A stretch of DNA of 64,000 nt, from positions 4,092,001 through 4,156,000 of the forward strand of contig NW_027480440.1 in assembly GCF_051401765.1 (NCBI RefSeq), given 5' to 3'. Shown piece after piece: positions 1-11,127 of this stretch. How positions within the stretch are numbered: the first letter of the stretch is position 1; the number at the start of each line of letters is the position of its first letter. Made by a program: the position numbers and the translations under genes. Source of the DNA: Calliopsis andreniformis. Taxonomy: Eukaryota > Arthropoda > Insecta > Hymenoptera > Andrenidae. The notes under the pieces are model-generated. The model was not told where the DNA came from. It saw only the letters and a list, made by a program, of their open reading frames with translations, and did no database searches.

Positions 1-531
1 CTGAATCCTCAATACTCAGTCCTCTCTCTTCAATCCTCCATCCTCAATCCCCAATCCTCAAGCGTCAATCCTCAATACTCAATCTTCAATCCTCAGTCCT
101 CAGTCCTCAAACCTCAATTCTGAATCCTCAATCCTGAATCCTCAATCTTCAGCCCTCAGTCCACAACAATCCGTTGTTAATCCTCAGTCCTCAATAGAAT
201 ATCCTCAATTCACAGTTTTCATTACTCAATACTCAATCTGCAATCTTCAAATCTCTATCCACAAACATCAATTCTCATCACTCAACCCTCAACACTCAGT
301 CCCCAATCCTCAATATTCAATCCTCAATTCTCAATCCTCTATCCTACAATCCTCAACTTTCAATCCTCAATACTCAGTCTTCAATGCTCAATCCTCAATC
401 CTCAATCCTCAATACTCAATCCTCAACCGTCAATCTTCAATCCTCAATACTCAATCTTCAATCCTCAATCCTCAATCCTCATTCTTCAATCCTCAATACC
501 CAATCCTCAATCCTCAATACTCAATCCTCAA
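1..531 (+). repeat. 531-bp block, copy 1 (duplicate at 15693-16223)
   Basis: It holds a class B anchor and the start of the 0.3-kb sub-repeats. I could not find a difference from 15693-16223 when reading them side by side (offset 15,692). The match stops at 531/16223, where this copy continues CCTTCAATCC and the other CCTCAATTC. The left end of the match cannot be placed because the window begins here. Confidence 0.88.
150..302 (+). repeat. Class B anchor segment (3 copies)
   Basis: Related to class A but with CCGTTGTTAATCC in place of CAGTTGTCAATTC and TAGAATATCCTC in place of TAGAAGATCATC. Copies have GTTGTTAA starting at 173, 15290 (with a GATCTG variant before it) and 15865. The centre is a perfect 5-bp inverted repeat, AACAA-TCCG-TTGTT (165-178). 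The first and third copies belong to a longer duplicated block. Confidence 0.85.
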
Positions 532-1140
532 CCTTCAATCCTCAATACTCAGTCTTCAATCCTACAATCCTCATCCTTCAATCCTCAATACTCAGTCTTC
601 AATGCTCAATCCTCAATCCTCAATCCTCAATCCTCAATCCTCAATTCTCAATCCTCAATCCACAATCCTCAACCTTCAATCCTCAATACTCAGTCTTCAA
701 TGCTCAATCCTCAATCCTCAATCCTCAATACTCAATCCTCAACCGTCAATCTTCAATCCTCAATACTCAATCTTCAATCCTCAATCCTCAATCCTCATTC
801 CTCAATCCTCAATACCCAATCCTCAATCTTCAACACTCAATCCTCAATCCTCAATTCTCAATCCTCAATCCTCAGTCCTCAGTCCTCTAACCTGAATCCT
901 CAACCCTCAGCCCTCATCCTCAATCCTCAATCCTCAATCCTCAATCCTCAATTCTCAATCCTCAATCCACAATCCTCAACCTTCAATCCTCAATACTCAG
1001 TCTTCAATGCTCAATCCTCAATCCTCAATCCTCAATACTCAATCCTCAATCGTCAATCTTCAGTCCTCAATACACAACCTTCAATCCTCATTCTTCAATC
1101 CTCAATACCCAATCCTCAATCTTCAATCCTCAATCCTCAA
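532..1140 (+). repeat. Tandem 0.3-kb sub-repeats marked by AATGCTCAATCC
   Basis: The landmark ATGCTC followed by ACTCAATCCTCAAYCGTC begins at 384, 700 and 1007, so a sub-repeat of 316 and then 307 bp is tandemly arranged here. The 307-bp spacing recurs at 8139/8446, 10534/10841, 17791/18098 and 25449/25756. The 8-bp unit TCCTACAA, one of the few that break the 7-bp register, occurs before ATGCTC. From about 600 the sequence matches 17691 onward (offset 17,091). Confidence 0.8.
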
Positions 1141-1728
1141 TCCTCAATTCGCAATCCTCAATCCTCAGTCCTCAATCTTCAATCCTCAATACTCAATCTT
1201 CTGTAATCAATCCTCAATTCTCAATCCTCAATACTCAATCCTCAATCGTCAATCCTCAATCCCCAATCCTCAATCATCAATCCTCAATCCTCAATCCTCA
1301 ATCCTCAATCCTCAATCCTCAATCTTCAATCCTCAATACTCAATCTTCAATCCTCAATCCTCAGTCCTCAATCTTCAAACCTCAATGCTCAATTCTCAAT
1401 CCTCAATCCTCAGTCCTCAATCCTCAATCCTCAATCCTCAAACCTGAATCCTCAATCCTCAATACTCAATCTTCAATGCTCAATCCTCAGTCCTCAATCT
1501 TCATTCCTCAATGCACAATCCTCAATCCTCAATACTCAGTCCTCAATCCTCAATCCTCAATCCTCAAACCTCAATCCTCAATCCTCAAACCTGATTCCTC
1601 AATCTTCAATCCTCAATACCGAATCCTCAATCTTCAATCCTCAATCCTCAATCCTGAATTCTCAATCCTCAAACCTCAATTCACAGACTTCAAACATCAA
1701 TACTCAACCCTCAGTCCTCGACCTCAAT

Positions 1729-1790
1729 CGACAACCCTCAATCCTCAATCCTCAATTTTCCATCATTAATAATCAATCTTCAATCCTCAA
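1729..1790 (+). repeat. AT-rich module with CATTAATAATC (20 copies in three forms)
   Basis: Units here shift to AATTTTC and CATTAATAATCAATC after a TCGACAACCC landmark, making this the most AT-rich recurring patch. CATTAATAATC begins at 1764, 6277, 18855, 26513, 27777, 32879, 34143, 38069, 40838, 43636, 47240, 53796, 56741 and 61193, always 61 bp before ATGGTCAG or ATGTTCAG. A second form, AATAATTAATAAACAATC, starts at 14744, 57896 and 62348. A third, CATTAATATTCAATC, starts at 51235, 58387 and 62841 (last value approximate). Useful as a landmark; no function can be read from it. Confidence 0.85.
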
Positions 1791-2639
1791 TCCTCGATCC
1801 TCAATCCTCAACCCTCAATCCTCAATGGTCAGTCCTCAATACCGAATCCTCAAACTTCAATCCTCAATCCTCAATCTTCAATCCTCAATCTTAATCACCA
1901 ATCCTCAATACTCAATCTTCAATCCTCAATCCTCAATCCTCAATCCTCAATCCTCAATCTTCAATTCTCAATACTCAATCTTCAATCCTCAATCCTCAAT
2001 CCTCAATCCTCAGTCCTCAATCTTCAATCCTCAATACTCAATCTTCTGTAATCAATCCTCAATTCTCAATTCTCAAAACTCAATCCTCAATCGTCAATCC
2101 TCAATCCCCAATCCTCAATCTTCTATCCTCAATCCTCAATCCTCAATCCCCAATACTCAATCTTCAATCCACAATACTCAATCTTCAATCCTCAATCCTC
2201 AATCCTCAATCCTCAATCCTCAATCCTCAATCCTCAATCTTCAATCCTCAATACTCTGTCTTCAATCCTCAATCCTCAATCCTCAATCCTCAATCCTCAT
2301 TCGTCAATAATCAATACCCAATCCTCAATCTTCAATCCTCAATCCTCAATCCTCAATTCTCAATCCTCAATCCTCAATCCTCAGACCTCAAACAGCAATA
2401 CTCAACCCTCAGTCCTCGTTCTCAATACACAACCATCAATACTCAATCGTCAACCTTCAATCTTCAATATTCAACCTTCAGTCCTCAATCCTCAATCCTC
2501 GATCATCAATCCTAAATCCTCAATATTCAAACAGCAATACCCAATCCTCAGTCTTCAATCCGCAATCCTCAATCATCAATCCTCAATCCTCAATCCTCAA
2601 TCCTCAATCCTCAGTCCTCAAACCTCAAACCTGAATCCC

Positions 2640-2814
2640 CAACCCTGAATCCTCAATCTTCAGACCTCAGTCCTCAACAATCAGTTGTCAATTCACAATC
2701 CTCAATAGAAGATCATCAATTCACAGTTTCCAATACACAATACTGAATCTGCAATCTTCAAATCTCTATCCACAAACATCAATACTCATCATTCAACCCT
2801 CAACACTCAGTCCG
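2640..2814 (+). repeat. Class A anchor segment (representative of 41 copies)
   Basis: This diverged segment still shows heptamer spacing in places but carries many non-consensus units (CAGTTGTCAA, TAGAAGATCATC, CTCTATCCACAAACATC, CACTCAGTCC). The first base of TCAGTTGTCA lies at 2681, 3187, 5168, 7194, 7700, 9589, 10095, 11984, 12490, 14422, 17352, 19772, 21389, 22691, 23847, 25010, 27430, 28610, 30220, 31376, 33796, 34976, 35482, 37722, 38902, 39231, 40491, 41671, 42000, 44469, 45429, 45758, 48073, 48579, 50860, 52160, 55105, 57574, 59550, 62026 and 63995 (cut by the window end). Sub-forms: one with AAATCAC after TTGTC (17-31 kb), one with TACTGAATCTGC, one with TCAAACTGCAATC, and a short form that returns early to plain heptamers (5168, 14422, 50860, 57574, 62026). 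A short dyad, ACAATCAGTTGT, lies at its centre. Function unknown. Confidence 0.9.
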
Positions 2815-3719
2815 CAATCCTCAATCTTCAATACTCAATCCTCAATCCTCAATCCTCGATCCACAATCTTCAATCCTCAATACTCAATCTTCAATCCTCG
2901 ATCCTCAATCCTCAATCCTCAATCCTCAATCCTCAATCCTCAATCCTACAATCCTCAACCTTCAATCCTCAATACTCAGTCTTCAATCCTGCAATCCTCA
3001 ACCTTCAATCCTCAATACTCAGTCTTCAATGCTCAATCCTCAATCCTCAATCCTCAATCGTCAATCCTCAATCCTCAATCCTCAAGCCTCAATCCTCAAT
3101 CCTCAATCCTCAATCCTCAGTCCTCAAACCTCAAACCTGAATCCCCAACCCTGAATCCTCAATCTTCAGACCTCAGTCCTCAACAATCAGTTGTCAATTC
3201 ACAATCCTCAATAGAAGATCATCAATTCACAGTTTTCAATACTCAATACTCAAACTGCAATCATCAAATCTCTATCCACAAACATCAATTCTCATCACTC
3301 AACACTCAACACTCAGTCCCCAATCCTCAATCTTCAATCCTCAATCCTCAAACCGCAATCCTCAATACTCAATCTTCAATCCTCAATTCCCAATCCTCAG
3401 TCTTCATTCCTCAATCCTCAATCCTCAATTCTCAATCCTCAATCCTACAATCCTCAACCTTCAATCCTCAATACTCAGTCTTCAATCCTACAATCCTCAA
3501 CCTTCAATCCTCAATACTCAGTCTTCAATGCTCAATCCTCAATCCTCAATCCTCAATCCTCAATCCTCAATTCTCAATCCTCAATCCACAATCCTCAACC
3601 TTCAATCCTCAATACTCAGTCTTCAATGCTCAATCCTCAATCCTCAATCCTCAATACTCAATCCTCAACCGTCAATCTTCAATCCTCAATACTCAATCTT
3701 CAATCCTCAATCCTCAATC

Positions 3720-4862
3720 CTCAATCCTCAATCCTCAATCCTCAATCGTCAATCTTCAATCCTCAATCCTCAACCCTCAATCGTCAGGCATCAATTCTCA
3801 ATACTCAATCTTCAATCCTCTATCCTCAATCCTCATTCCTCAATGCTCATTCTTCAATCCTCAATACCTAATCCTCAATCTTCAATCCTCAATCCTCAAT
3901 CCTCAACTCTCAATCCTCAATCCTCAGTCCTCAGTCCTCAAACCTCAATCCTCAACCCTCAGCCCTCATCCTCAATCCTCAATCCTCAATCTTCAATCCT
4001 CAATCCTCAACCCTCAACCCTCAGTAATCAATCCTCAATCCTCAGTCCTCAAACCTCAATCCTGAATCCTGAATCCTGAATCCTCAATCTTCAGACATCA
4101 GACCTCAACTGTCAGACGTCAATCCACAATCCTCGATAGAATATCATCAATTCACAGTTTTCAATACTCAATACTCAATCTGCAATCTTCAGACCTCTAT
4201 CCCCAAACATCAATTCTCATCACTCAACCCTCAACACTCAGTCCCCAATCCTCAATCTTCAATCCTCAATCCTCAATCCGCAATCCTCAATCCTCAATGT
4301 TCAATCCACAATACTCAATCTTCAATCCTCAATCCTCAATCCTCAATCCTCAATCCTCAATCCTCAATCGTCAATCTTCAATCCTCAATACTCAATCTTC
4401 TGTAATCAATCCTCAATTCTCAATCCTCAATACTCAATCCTCAATCCTCAATCCTCAATCCTCAATCCTCAATCCTCAATCATCAAACCTCAATCTTCAA
4501 TCCTCAGTCCCAAATCCTCAATCTTCATAACTCAATCCTCAATCCTCATTCTTCAATACTCAATACCCAATCCTCAATATTCAATCCTCAATCCTCAATC
4601 CTCAATTCTCAATCCTCAATCCTCAGTCCTCAATCTTCAATCCTCAATACTCAATCTTCTGTAATCAATCCTCAATTCTCAATCCTCAATACTCAATCCT
4701 CAATCGTCAATCCTCAATCGCCAATCCGCAATCTTCAATCCTCAGTCCCGAATCCTCAATCTTCATTACTCAATCCTCAATCCTCATTCTTCAATACTCA
4801 ATACCCAATCCTCAATCTTCAATCCTCAATCCTCAATCCTCAATTCTCAATCCTCAATCCTC
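3720..4862 (+). repeat. Class C module, copy 1
   Basis: This module runs from plain TCCTCAA units through CAGGCATC, the class C anchor (4111) and ATGTTCAATCC (4297) to a pair of TTCTGTAATC units. It matches 13026 onward (offset 9,310, one heptamer longer than the flanking offset of 9,303) and, with the preceding A pair, 34976-37157 (offset 32,295). Confidence 0.85.
4091..4244 (+). repeat. Class C anchor segment (9 copies)
   Basis: This class has CAACTGTCAGACGTCAATCC where class A has CAACAATCAGTTGTCAATTC, then TCGATAGAATATCATC and CAGACCTCTATCCCC. GTCAGACGTC starts at 4111, 13421, 36406, 42924, 46528, 49502, 53084, 56029 and 60481. A triple CCTGAAT run precedes each copy. Each copy contains the palindrome GACGTC, one of the few recurrent CpG sites of the array. 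All copies sit in a module of about 1 kb that also holds the unit TCATCAAACC and the word CAGGCATC. Confidence 0.88.
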
Positions 4863-5653
4863 AATCCTCAGACCTCAAACAGCAATACTCAACCCTCAGT
4901 CCTCGTCCTCAATACACAACCATCAATACTCAATCGTCAAACTTCAATCTTCAATATTCAATCTTCAGTTCTCAATCCTCAATCCTCGATCCTCAATCCT
5001 AAATCCTCAATATTCAAACAGCAATACCCAGTCCTCAATCTTCAATCCGCAATCCTCAATCATCAGTCCTCAATCCTCAATCCTCAATCCTCAATCCTCA
5101 GACCTCAAACCTCAGACCTGAATCCCCAATCCTGAATCCTCAATCTTCAGACCTCAGTCCTCAACAATCAGTTGTCAATTCACAATCCTCAATAGAAGAT
5201 CATCAATTCACAGTTCTCAATACACAATACTCAATCCTCAATCCTCAATCCTCAATCCTCAATCCAAAATCTTCAATCCTCAATACTCAATCTGCAATCC
5301 TCAATCCTCAGTCCTCACTCCTCAATACTCATTCTTCAATCCTCAATACCGAATCCTCAATCTTCAATCCTCAATCCTCAACCTTCAATCCTCAATCTTA
5401 ATCTCCAAACCTCAATACTCAAACTTCAATCCTCAATCCTCAATCCTCAATCCTCAATCCTCAATCTTCAATCCTCAATACTCAATCTTCAATCCTCAAT
5501 CCTCAATCCTCAATCCTCAATCCTCAATCCCCAATCTTCAATCCTCAATACTCAATCCTCAATCCTCAATCTTCAATCCTCAATACTCAATCTTCAATCC
5601 TCAATCCTCAGTCCTCAATCTTCAAACCTCAATGCTCAATTCTCAATCCTCAA
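4863..5653 (+). repeat. Mosaic segment with short-form class A anchor
   Basis: The anchor at 5168 breaks off after CAATACACAATAC into plain heptamers and then TCCAAAATC. About 5168-5385 matches 14422-14639; at 5386 this copy jumps directly to the TTAATCTCCAAACC part found near 14870, so roughly 0.2 kb present in the other copy is missing here. It ends at the junction with the 5654 block. Confidence 0.75.
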
Positions 5654-6337
5654 TCCTCAATTCTCAATCCTCAATCCTCAGTCCTCAATCTTCAATCCTC
5701 AATACTCAATCTTCTGTAATCAATCCTCAATTCTCAATCCTCAATACTCAATCCTCAATCGTCAATCCTCAATCCCCAATCCTCAATCTTCAATCCTCAA
5801 TCCTCAATCCTCAATCCTCAATCCTCAATCCTCAATCTTCAATCCTCAATACTCAATCTTCAATCCTCAATCCTCAGTCCTCAATCTTCAAACCTCAATG
5901 CTCAATTCTCAATCCTCAATCCTCAGTCCTCAATCCTCAATCCTCAATCCTCAAACCTGAATCCTCAATCCTCAATACTCAATCTTCAATGCTCAATCCT
6001 CAGTCCTCAATCTTCATTCCTCAATGCACAATCCTCAATCCTCAATACTCAGTCCTCAATCCTCAATCCTCAATCCTCAAACCTCAATCCTCAATCCTCA
6101 AACCTGATTCCTCAATCTTCAATCCTCAATACCGAATCCTCAATCTTCAATCCTCAATCCTCAATCCTGAATTCTCAATCCTCAAACCTCAATTCACAGA
6201 CTTCAAACATCAATACTCAACCCTCAGTCCTCGACCTCAATCGACAACCCTCAATCCTCAATCCTCAATTTTCAATCATTAATAATCAATCTTCAATCCT
6301 CAATCCTCGATCCTCAATCCTCAACCCTCAATCCTCA
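5654..6337 (+). repeat. Copy of 1141-1824
   Basis: This is the left part of the 4,513-bp-offset duplication. TGTAATC (1202 and 5715), ATGCTC (1385 and 5898) and CATTAATAATC (1764 and 6277) correspond. The corresponding stretch is absent before 8733 and 11128, where TGTAATC lies only about 90 bp before ATGGTCAG; about 0.5 kb was lost or never present there. Confidence 0.83.
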
Positions 6338-8732
6338 ATGGTCAGTCCTCAATACCGAATCCTCAAACTTCAATCCTCAATCCTCAATCTTCAATCCTCA
6401 ATCTTAATCACCAATCCTCAATACTCAATCTTCAATCCTCAATCCTCAATCCTCAATCCTCAATCCTCAATCTTCAATTCTCAATACTCAATCTTCAATC
6501 CTCAATCCTCAGTCCTCAATCCTCAGTCCTCAATCTTCAATCCTCAATACTCAATCTTCTGTAATCAATCCTCAATTCTCAATTCTCAAAACTCAATCCT
6601 CAATCGTCAATCCTCAATCCCCAATCCTCAATCTTCTATCCTCAATCCTCAATCCTCAATCCTCAATACTCAATCTTCAATCCACAATACTCAATCTTCA
6701 ATCCTCAATCCTCAATCCTCAATCCTCAATCCTCAATCCTCAATCCTCAATCTTCAATCCTCAATACTCAGTCTTCAATCCTCAATCCTCAATCCTCAAT
6801 CCTCAATCCTCATTCGTCAATAATCAATACCCAATCCTCAATCTTCAATCCTCAATCCTCAATCCTCAATTCTCAATCCTCAATCCTCAGTCCTCAGACC
6901 TCAAACAGCAATACTCAACCCTCAGTCCTCGTTCTCAATACACAACCATCAATACTCAATCGTCAACCTTCAATCTTCAATATTCAATCTTCAGTCCTCA
7001 ATCCTCAATCCTCGATCATAAATCCTAAATCCTCAATATTCAAACAGCAATACCCAATCCTCAGTCTTCAATCCGCAATCCTCAATCATCAATCCTCAAT
7101 CCTCAATCCTCAATCCTCAATCCTCAGTCCTCAAACCTCAAACCTGAATCCCCAACCCTGAATCCTCAATCTTCAGACCTCAGTCCTCAACAATCAGTTG
7201 TCAATTCACAATCCTCAATAGAAGATCATCAATTCACAGTTTCCAATACACAATACTGAATCTGCAATCTTCAAATCTCTATCCACAAACATCAATACTC
7301 ATCATTCAACCCTCAACACTCAGTCCGCAATCCTCAATCTTCAATACTCAATCCTCAATCCTCAATCCTCGATCCACAATCTTCAATCCTCAATACTCAA
7401 TCTTCAATCCTCGATCCTCAATCCTCAATCCTCAATCCTCAATCCTCAATCCTCAATCCTACAATCCTCAACCTTCAATCCTCAATACTCAGTCTTCAAT
7501 CCTACAATCCTCAACCTTCAATCCTCAATACTCAGTCTTCAATGCTCAATCCTCAATCCTCAATCCTCAATCGTCAATCCTCAATCCTCAATCCTCAAGC
7601 CTCAATCCTCAATCCTCAATCCTCAATCCTCAGTCCTCAAACCTCAAACCTGAATCCCCAACCCTGAATCCTCAATCTTCAGACCTCAGTCCTCAACAAT
7701 CAGTTGTCAATTCACAATCCTCAATAGAAGATCATCAATTCACAGTTTTCAATACTCAATACTCAAACTGCAATCATCAAATCTCTATCCACAAACATCA
7801 ATTCTCATCACTCAACACTCAACACTCAGTCCCCACTCCTCAATCTTCAATCCTCAATCCTCAAACCGCAATCCTCAATACTCAATCTTCAATCCTCAAT
7901 TCCCAATCCTCAGTCTTCATTCCTCAATCCTCAATCCTCAATTCTCAATCCTCAATCCTACAATCCTCAACCTTCAATCCTCAATACTCAGTCTTCAATC
8001 CTACAATCCTCAACCTTCAATCCTCAATACTCAGTCTTCAATGCTCAATCCTCAATCCTCAATCCTCAATCCTCAATCCTCAATTCTCAATCCTCAATCC
8101 ACAATCCTCAACCTTCAATCCTCAATACTCAGTCTTCAATGCTCAATCCTCAATCCTCAATCCTCAATACTCAATCCTCAACCGTCAATCTTCAATCCTC
8201 AATACTCAATCTTCAATCCTCAATCCTCAATCCTCATTCCTCAATCCTCAATACCCAATCCTCAATCTTCAACACTCAATCCTCAATCCTCAATTCTCAA
8301 TCCTCAATCCTCAGTCCTCAGTCCTCTAACCTGAATCCTCAACCCTCAGCCCTCATCCTCAATACTCAATCCTCAATCCTCAATCCTCAATTCTCAATCC
8401 TCAATCCACAATCCTCAACCTTCAATCCTCAATACTCAGTCTTCAATGCTCAATCCTCAATCCTCAATCCTCAATACTCAATCCTCAATCGTCAATCTTC
8501 AGTCCTCAATACACAACCTTCAATCCTCATTCTTCAATCCTCAATACCCAATCCTCAATCTTCAATCCTCAATCCTCAATCCTCAATTCTCAATCCTCAA
8601 TCCTCAGTCCTCAATCTTCAATCCTCAATACTCAACCTTCTGTAATCAATCCTCAATTCTCAATCCTCAATACTCAATCCTCAATCGTCAATCCTCAATC
8701 CCCAATCCTCAATCTTCAATCCTCAATCCTCA
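6338..8732 (+). repeat. 2,395-bp HOR, unit 1
   Basis: The unit starts at ATGGTCAG and carries class A anchors at 7194 and 7700, the TCCTACAA pair and two ATGCTC sub-repeats (8139, 8446). Every landmark recurs 2,395 bp later (8733, 9589, 10095, 10534, 10841). 2,395 is one more than a multiple of seven, consistent with units such as the 8-bp TCCTACAA inside it. Confidence 0.9.
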
Positions 8733-11127
8733 ATGGTCAGTCCTCAATACCGAATCCTCAAACTTCAATCCTCAATCCTCAATCTTCAATCCTCAATCTT
8801 AATCACCAATCCTCAATACTCAATCTTCAATCCTCAATCCTCAATCCTCAATCCTCAATCCTCAATCTTCAATTCTCAATACTCAATCTTCAATCCTCAA
8901 TCCTCAATCCTCAATCCTCAGTCCTCAATCTTCAATCCTCAATACTCAATCTTCTGTAATCAATCCTCAATTCTCAATTCTCAAAACTCAATCCTCAATC
9001 GTCAATCCTCAATCCCCAATCCTCAATCTTCTATCCTCAATCCTCAATCCTCAATCCTCAATACTCAATCTTCAATCCACAATACTCAATCTTCAATCCT
9101 CAATCCTCAATCCTCAATCCTCAATCCTCAATCCTCAATCCTCAATCTTCAATCCTCAATACTCAGTCTTCAATCCTCAATCCTCAATCCTCAATCCTCA
9201 ATCCTCATTCGTCAATAATCAATACCCAATCCTCAATCTTCAATCCTCAATCCTCAATCCTCAATTCTCAATCCTCAATCCTCAATCCTCAGACCTCAAA
9301 CAGCAATACTCAACCCTCAGTCCTCGTTCTCAATACACAACCATCAATACTCAATCGTCAACCTTCAATCTTCAATATTCAATCTTCAGTCCTCAATCCT
9401 CAATCCTCGATCATAAATCCTAAATCCTCAATATTCAAACAGCAATACCCAATCCTCAGTCTTCAATCCGCAATCCTCAATCATCAATCCTCAATCCTCA
9501 ATCCTCAATCCCCAATCCTCAGTCCTCAAACCTCAAACCTGAATCCCCAACCCTGAATCCTCAATCTTCAGACCTCAGTCCTCAACAATCAGTTGTCAAT
9601 TCACAATCCTCAATAGAAGATCATCAATTCACAGTTTCCAATACACAATACTGAATCTGCAATCTTCAAATCTCTATCCACAAACATCAATACTCATCAT
9701 TCAACCCTCAACACTCAGTCCGCAATCCTCAATCTTCAATACTCAATCCTCAATCCTCAATCCTCGATCCACAATCTTCAATCCTCAATACTCAATCTTC
9801 AATCCTCGATCCTCAATCCTCAATCCTCAATCCTCAATCCTCAATCCTCAATCCTACAATCCTCAACCTTCAATCCTCAATACTCAGTCTTCAATCCTAC
9901 AATCCTCAACCTTCAATCCTCAATACTCAGTCTTCAATGCTCAATCCTCAATCCTCAATCCTCAATCGTCAATCCTCAATCCTCAATCCTCAAGCCTCAA
10001 TCCTCAATCCTCAATCCTCAATCCTCAGTCCTCAAACCTCAAACCTGAATCCCCAACCCTGAATCCTCAATCTTCAGACCTCAGTCCTCAACAATCAGTT
10101 GTCAATTCACAATCCTCAATAGAAGATCATCAATTCACAGTTTTCAATACTCAATACTCAAACTGCAATCATCAAATCTCTATCCACAAACATCAATTCT
10201 CATCACTCAACACTCAACACTCAGTCCCCACTCCTCAATCTTCAATCCTCAATCCTCAAACCGCAATCCTCAATACTCAATCTTCAATCCTCAATTCCCA
10301 ATCCTCAGTCTTCATTCCTCAATCCTCAATCCTCAATTCTCAATCCTCAATCCTACAATCCTCAACCTTCAATCCTCAATGCTCAGTCTTCAATCCTACA
10401 ATCCTCAACCTTCAATCCTCAATACTCAGTCTTCAATGCTCAATCCTCAATCCTCAATCCTCAATCCTCAATCCTCAATTCTCAATCCTCAATCCACAAT
10501 CCTCAACCTTCAATCCTCAATACTCAGTCTTCAATGCTCAATCCTCAATCCTCAATCCTCAATACTCAATCCTCAACCGTCAATCTTCAATCCTCAATAC
10601 TCAATCTTCAATCCTCAATCCTCAATCCTCATTCCTCAATCCTCAATACCCAATCCTCAATCTTCAACACTCAATCCTCAATCCTCAATTCTCAATCCTC
10701 AATCCTCAGTCCTCAGTCCTCTAACCTGAATCCTCAACCCTCAGCCCTCATCCTCAATCCTCAATCCTCAATCCTCAATCCTCAATTCTCAATCCTCAAT
10801 CCACAATCCTCAACCTTCAATCCTCAATACTCAGTCTTCAATGCTCAATCCTCAATCCTCAATCCTCAATACTCAATCCTCAATCGTCAATCTTCAGTCC
10901 TCAATACACAACCTTCAATCCTCATTCTTCAATCCTCAATACCCAATCCTCAATCTTCAATCCTCAATCCTCAATCCTCAATTCTCAATCCTCAATCCTC
11001 AGTCCTCAATCTTCAATCCTCAATACTCAATCTTCTGTAATCAATCCTCAATTCTCAATCCTCAATACTCAATCCTCAATCGTCAATCCTCAATCCCCAA
11101 TCCTCAATCTTCAATCCTCAATCCTCA
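8733..11127 (+). repeat. 2,395-bp HOR, unit 2
   Basis: Second tandem copy with anchors at 9589 and 10095. Reading against unit 1 shows only scattered single-base changes, for example CTCAATGCTCAG at 10375-10386 where unit 1 has CTCAATACTCAG. It passes directly into unit 3 without a spacer. Confidence 0.9.

Larger units (their letters stand above)
1141..3719 (+). repeat. 2.58-kb block, duplicated at 5654-8232
   Basis: It contains the AT-rich module (1764), the ATGGTCAG landmark (1825) and two class A anchors 506 bp apart (2681, 3187). All these landmarks recur at a constant offset of 4,513 bp (6277, 6338, 7194, 7700), so no net length change has occurred between copies. The part from 1825 onward also matches 11128 onward at offset 9,303. 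Divergence from the 5.65-kb copy starts near 3720, where this copy leads into a class C module. Confidence 0.85.

Noticed and set aside
1764..1774. CATTAATAATC as a TATA-like promoter element
   Set aside because: It occurs 14 times at the same HOR position with nothing gene-like downstream. The AT-rich word is explained by repeat divergence.
2640..2814. Anchor segment as a remnant of a transposon or tRNA-derived SINE
   Set aside because: Heptamer spacing can be followed through much of the anchor. There are no terminal repeats, target-site duplications, A/B boxes or poly-A tail.
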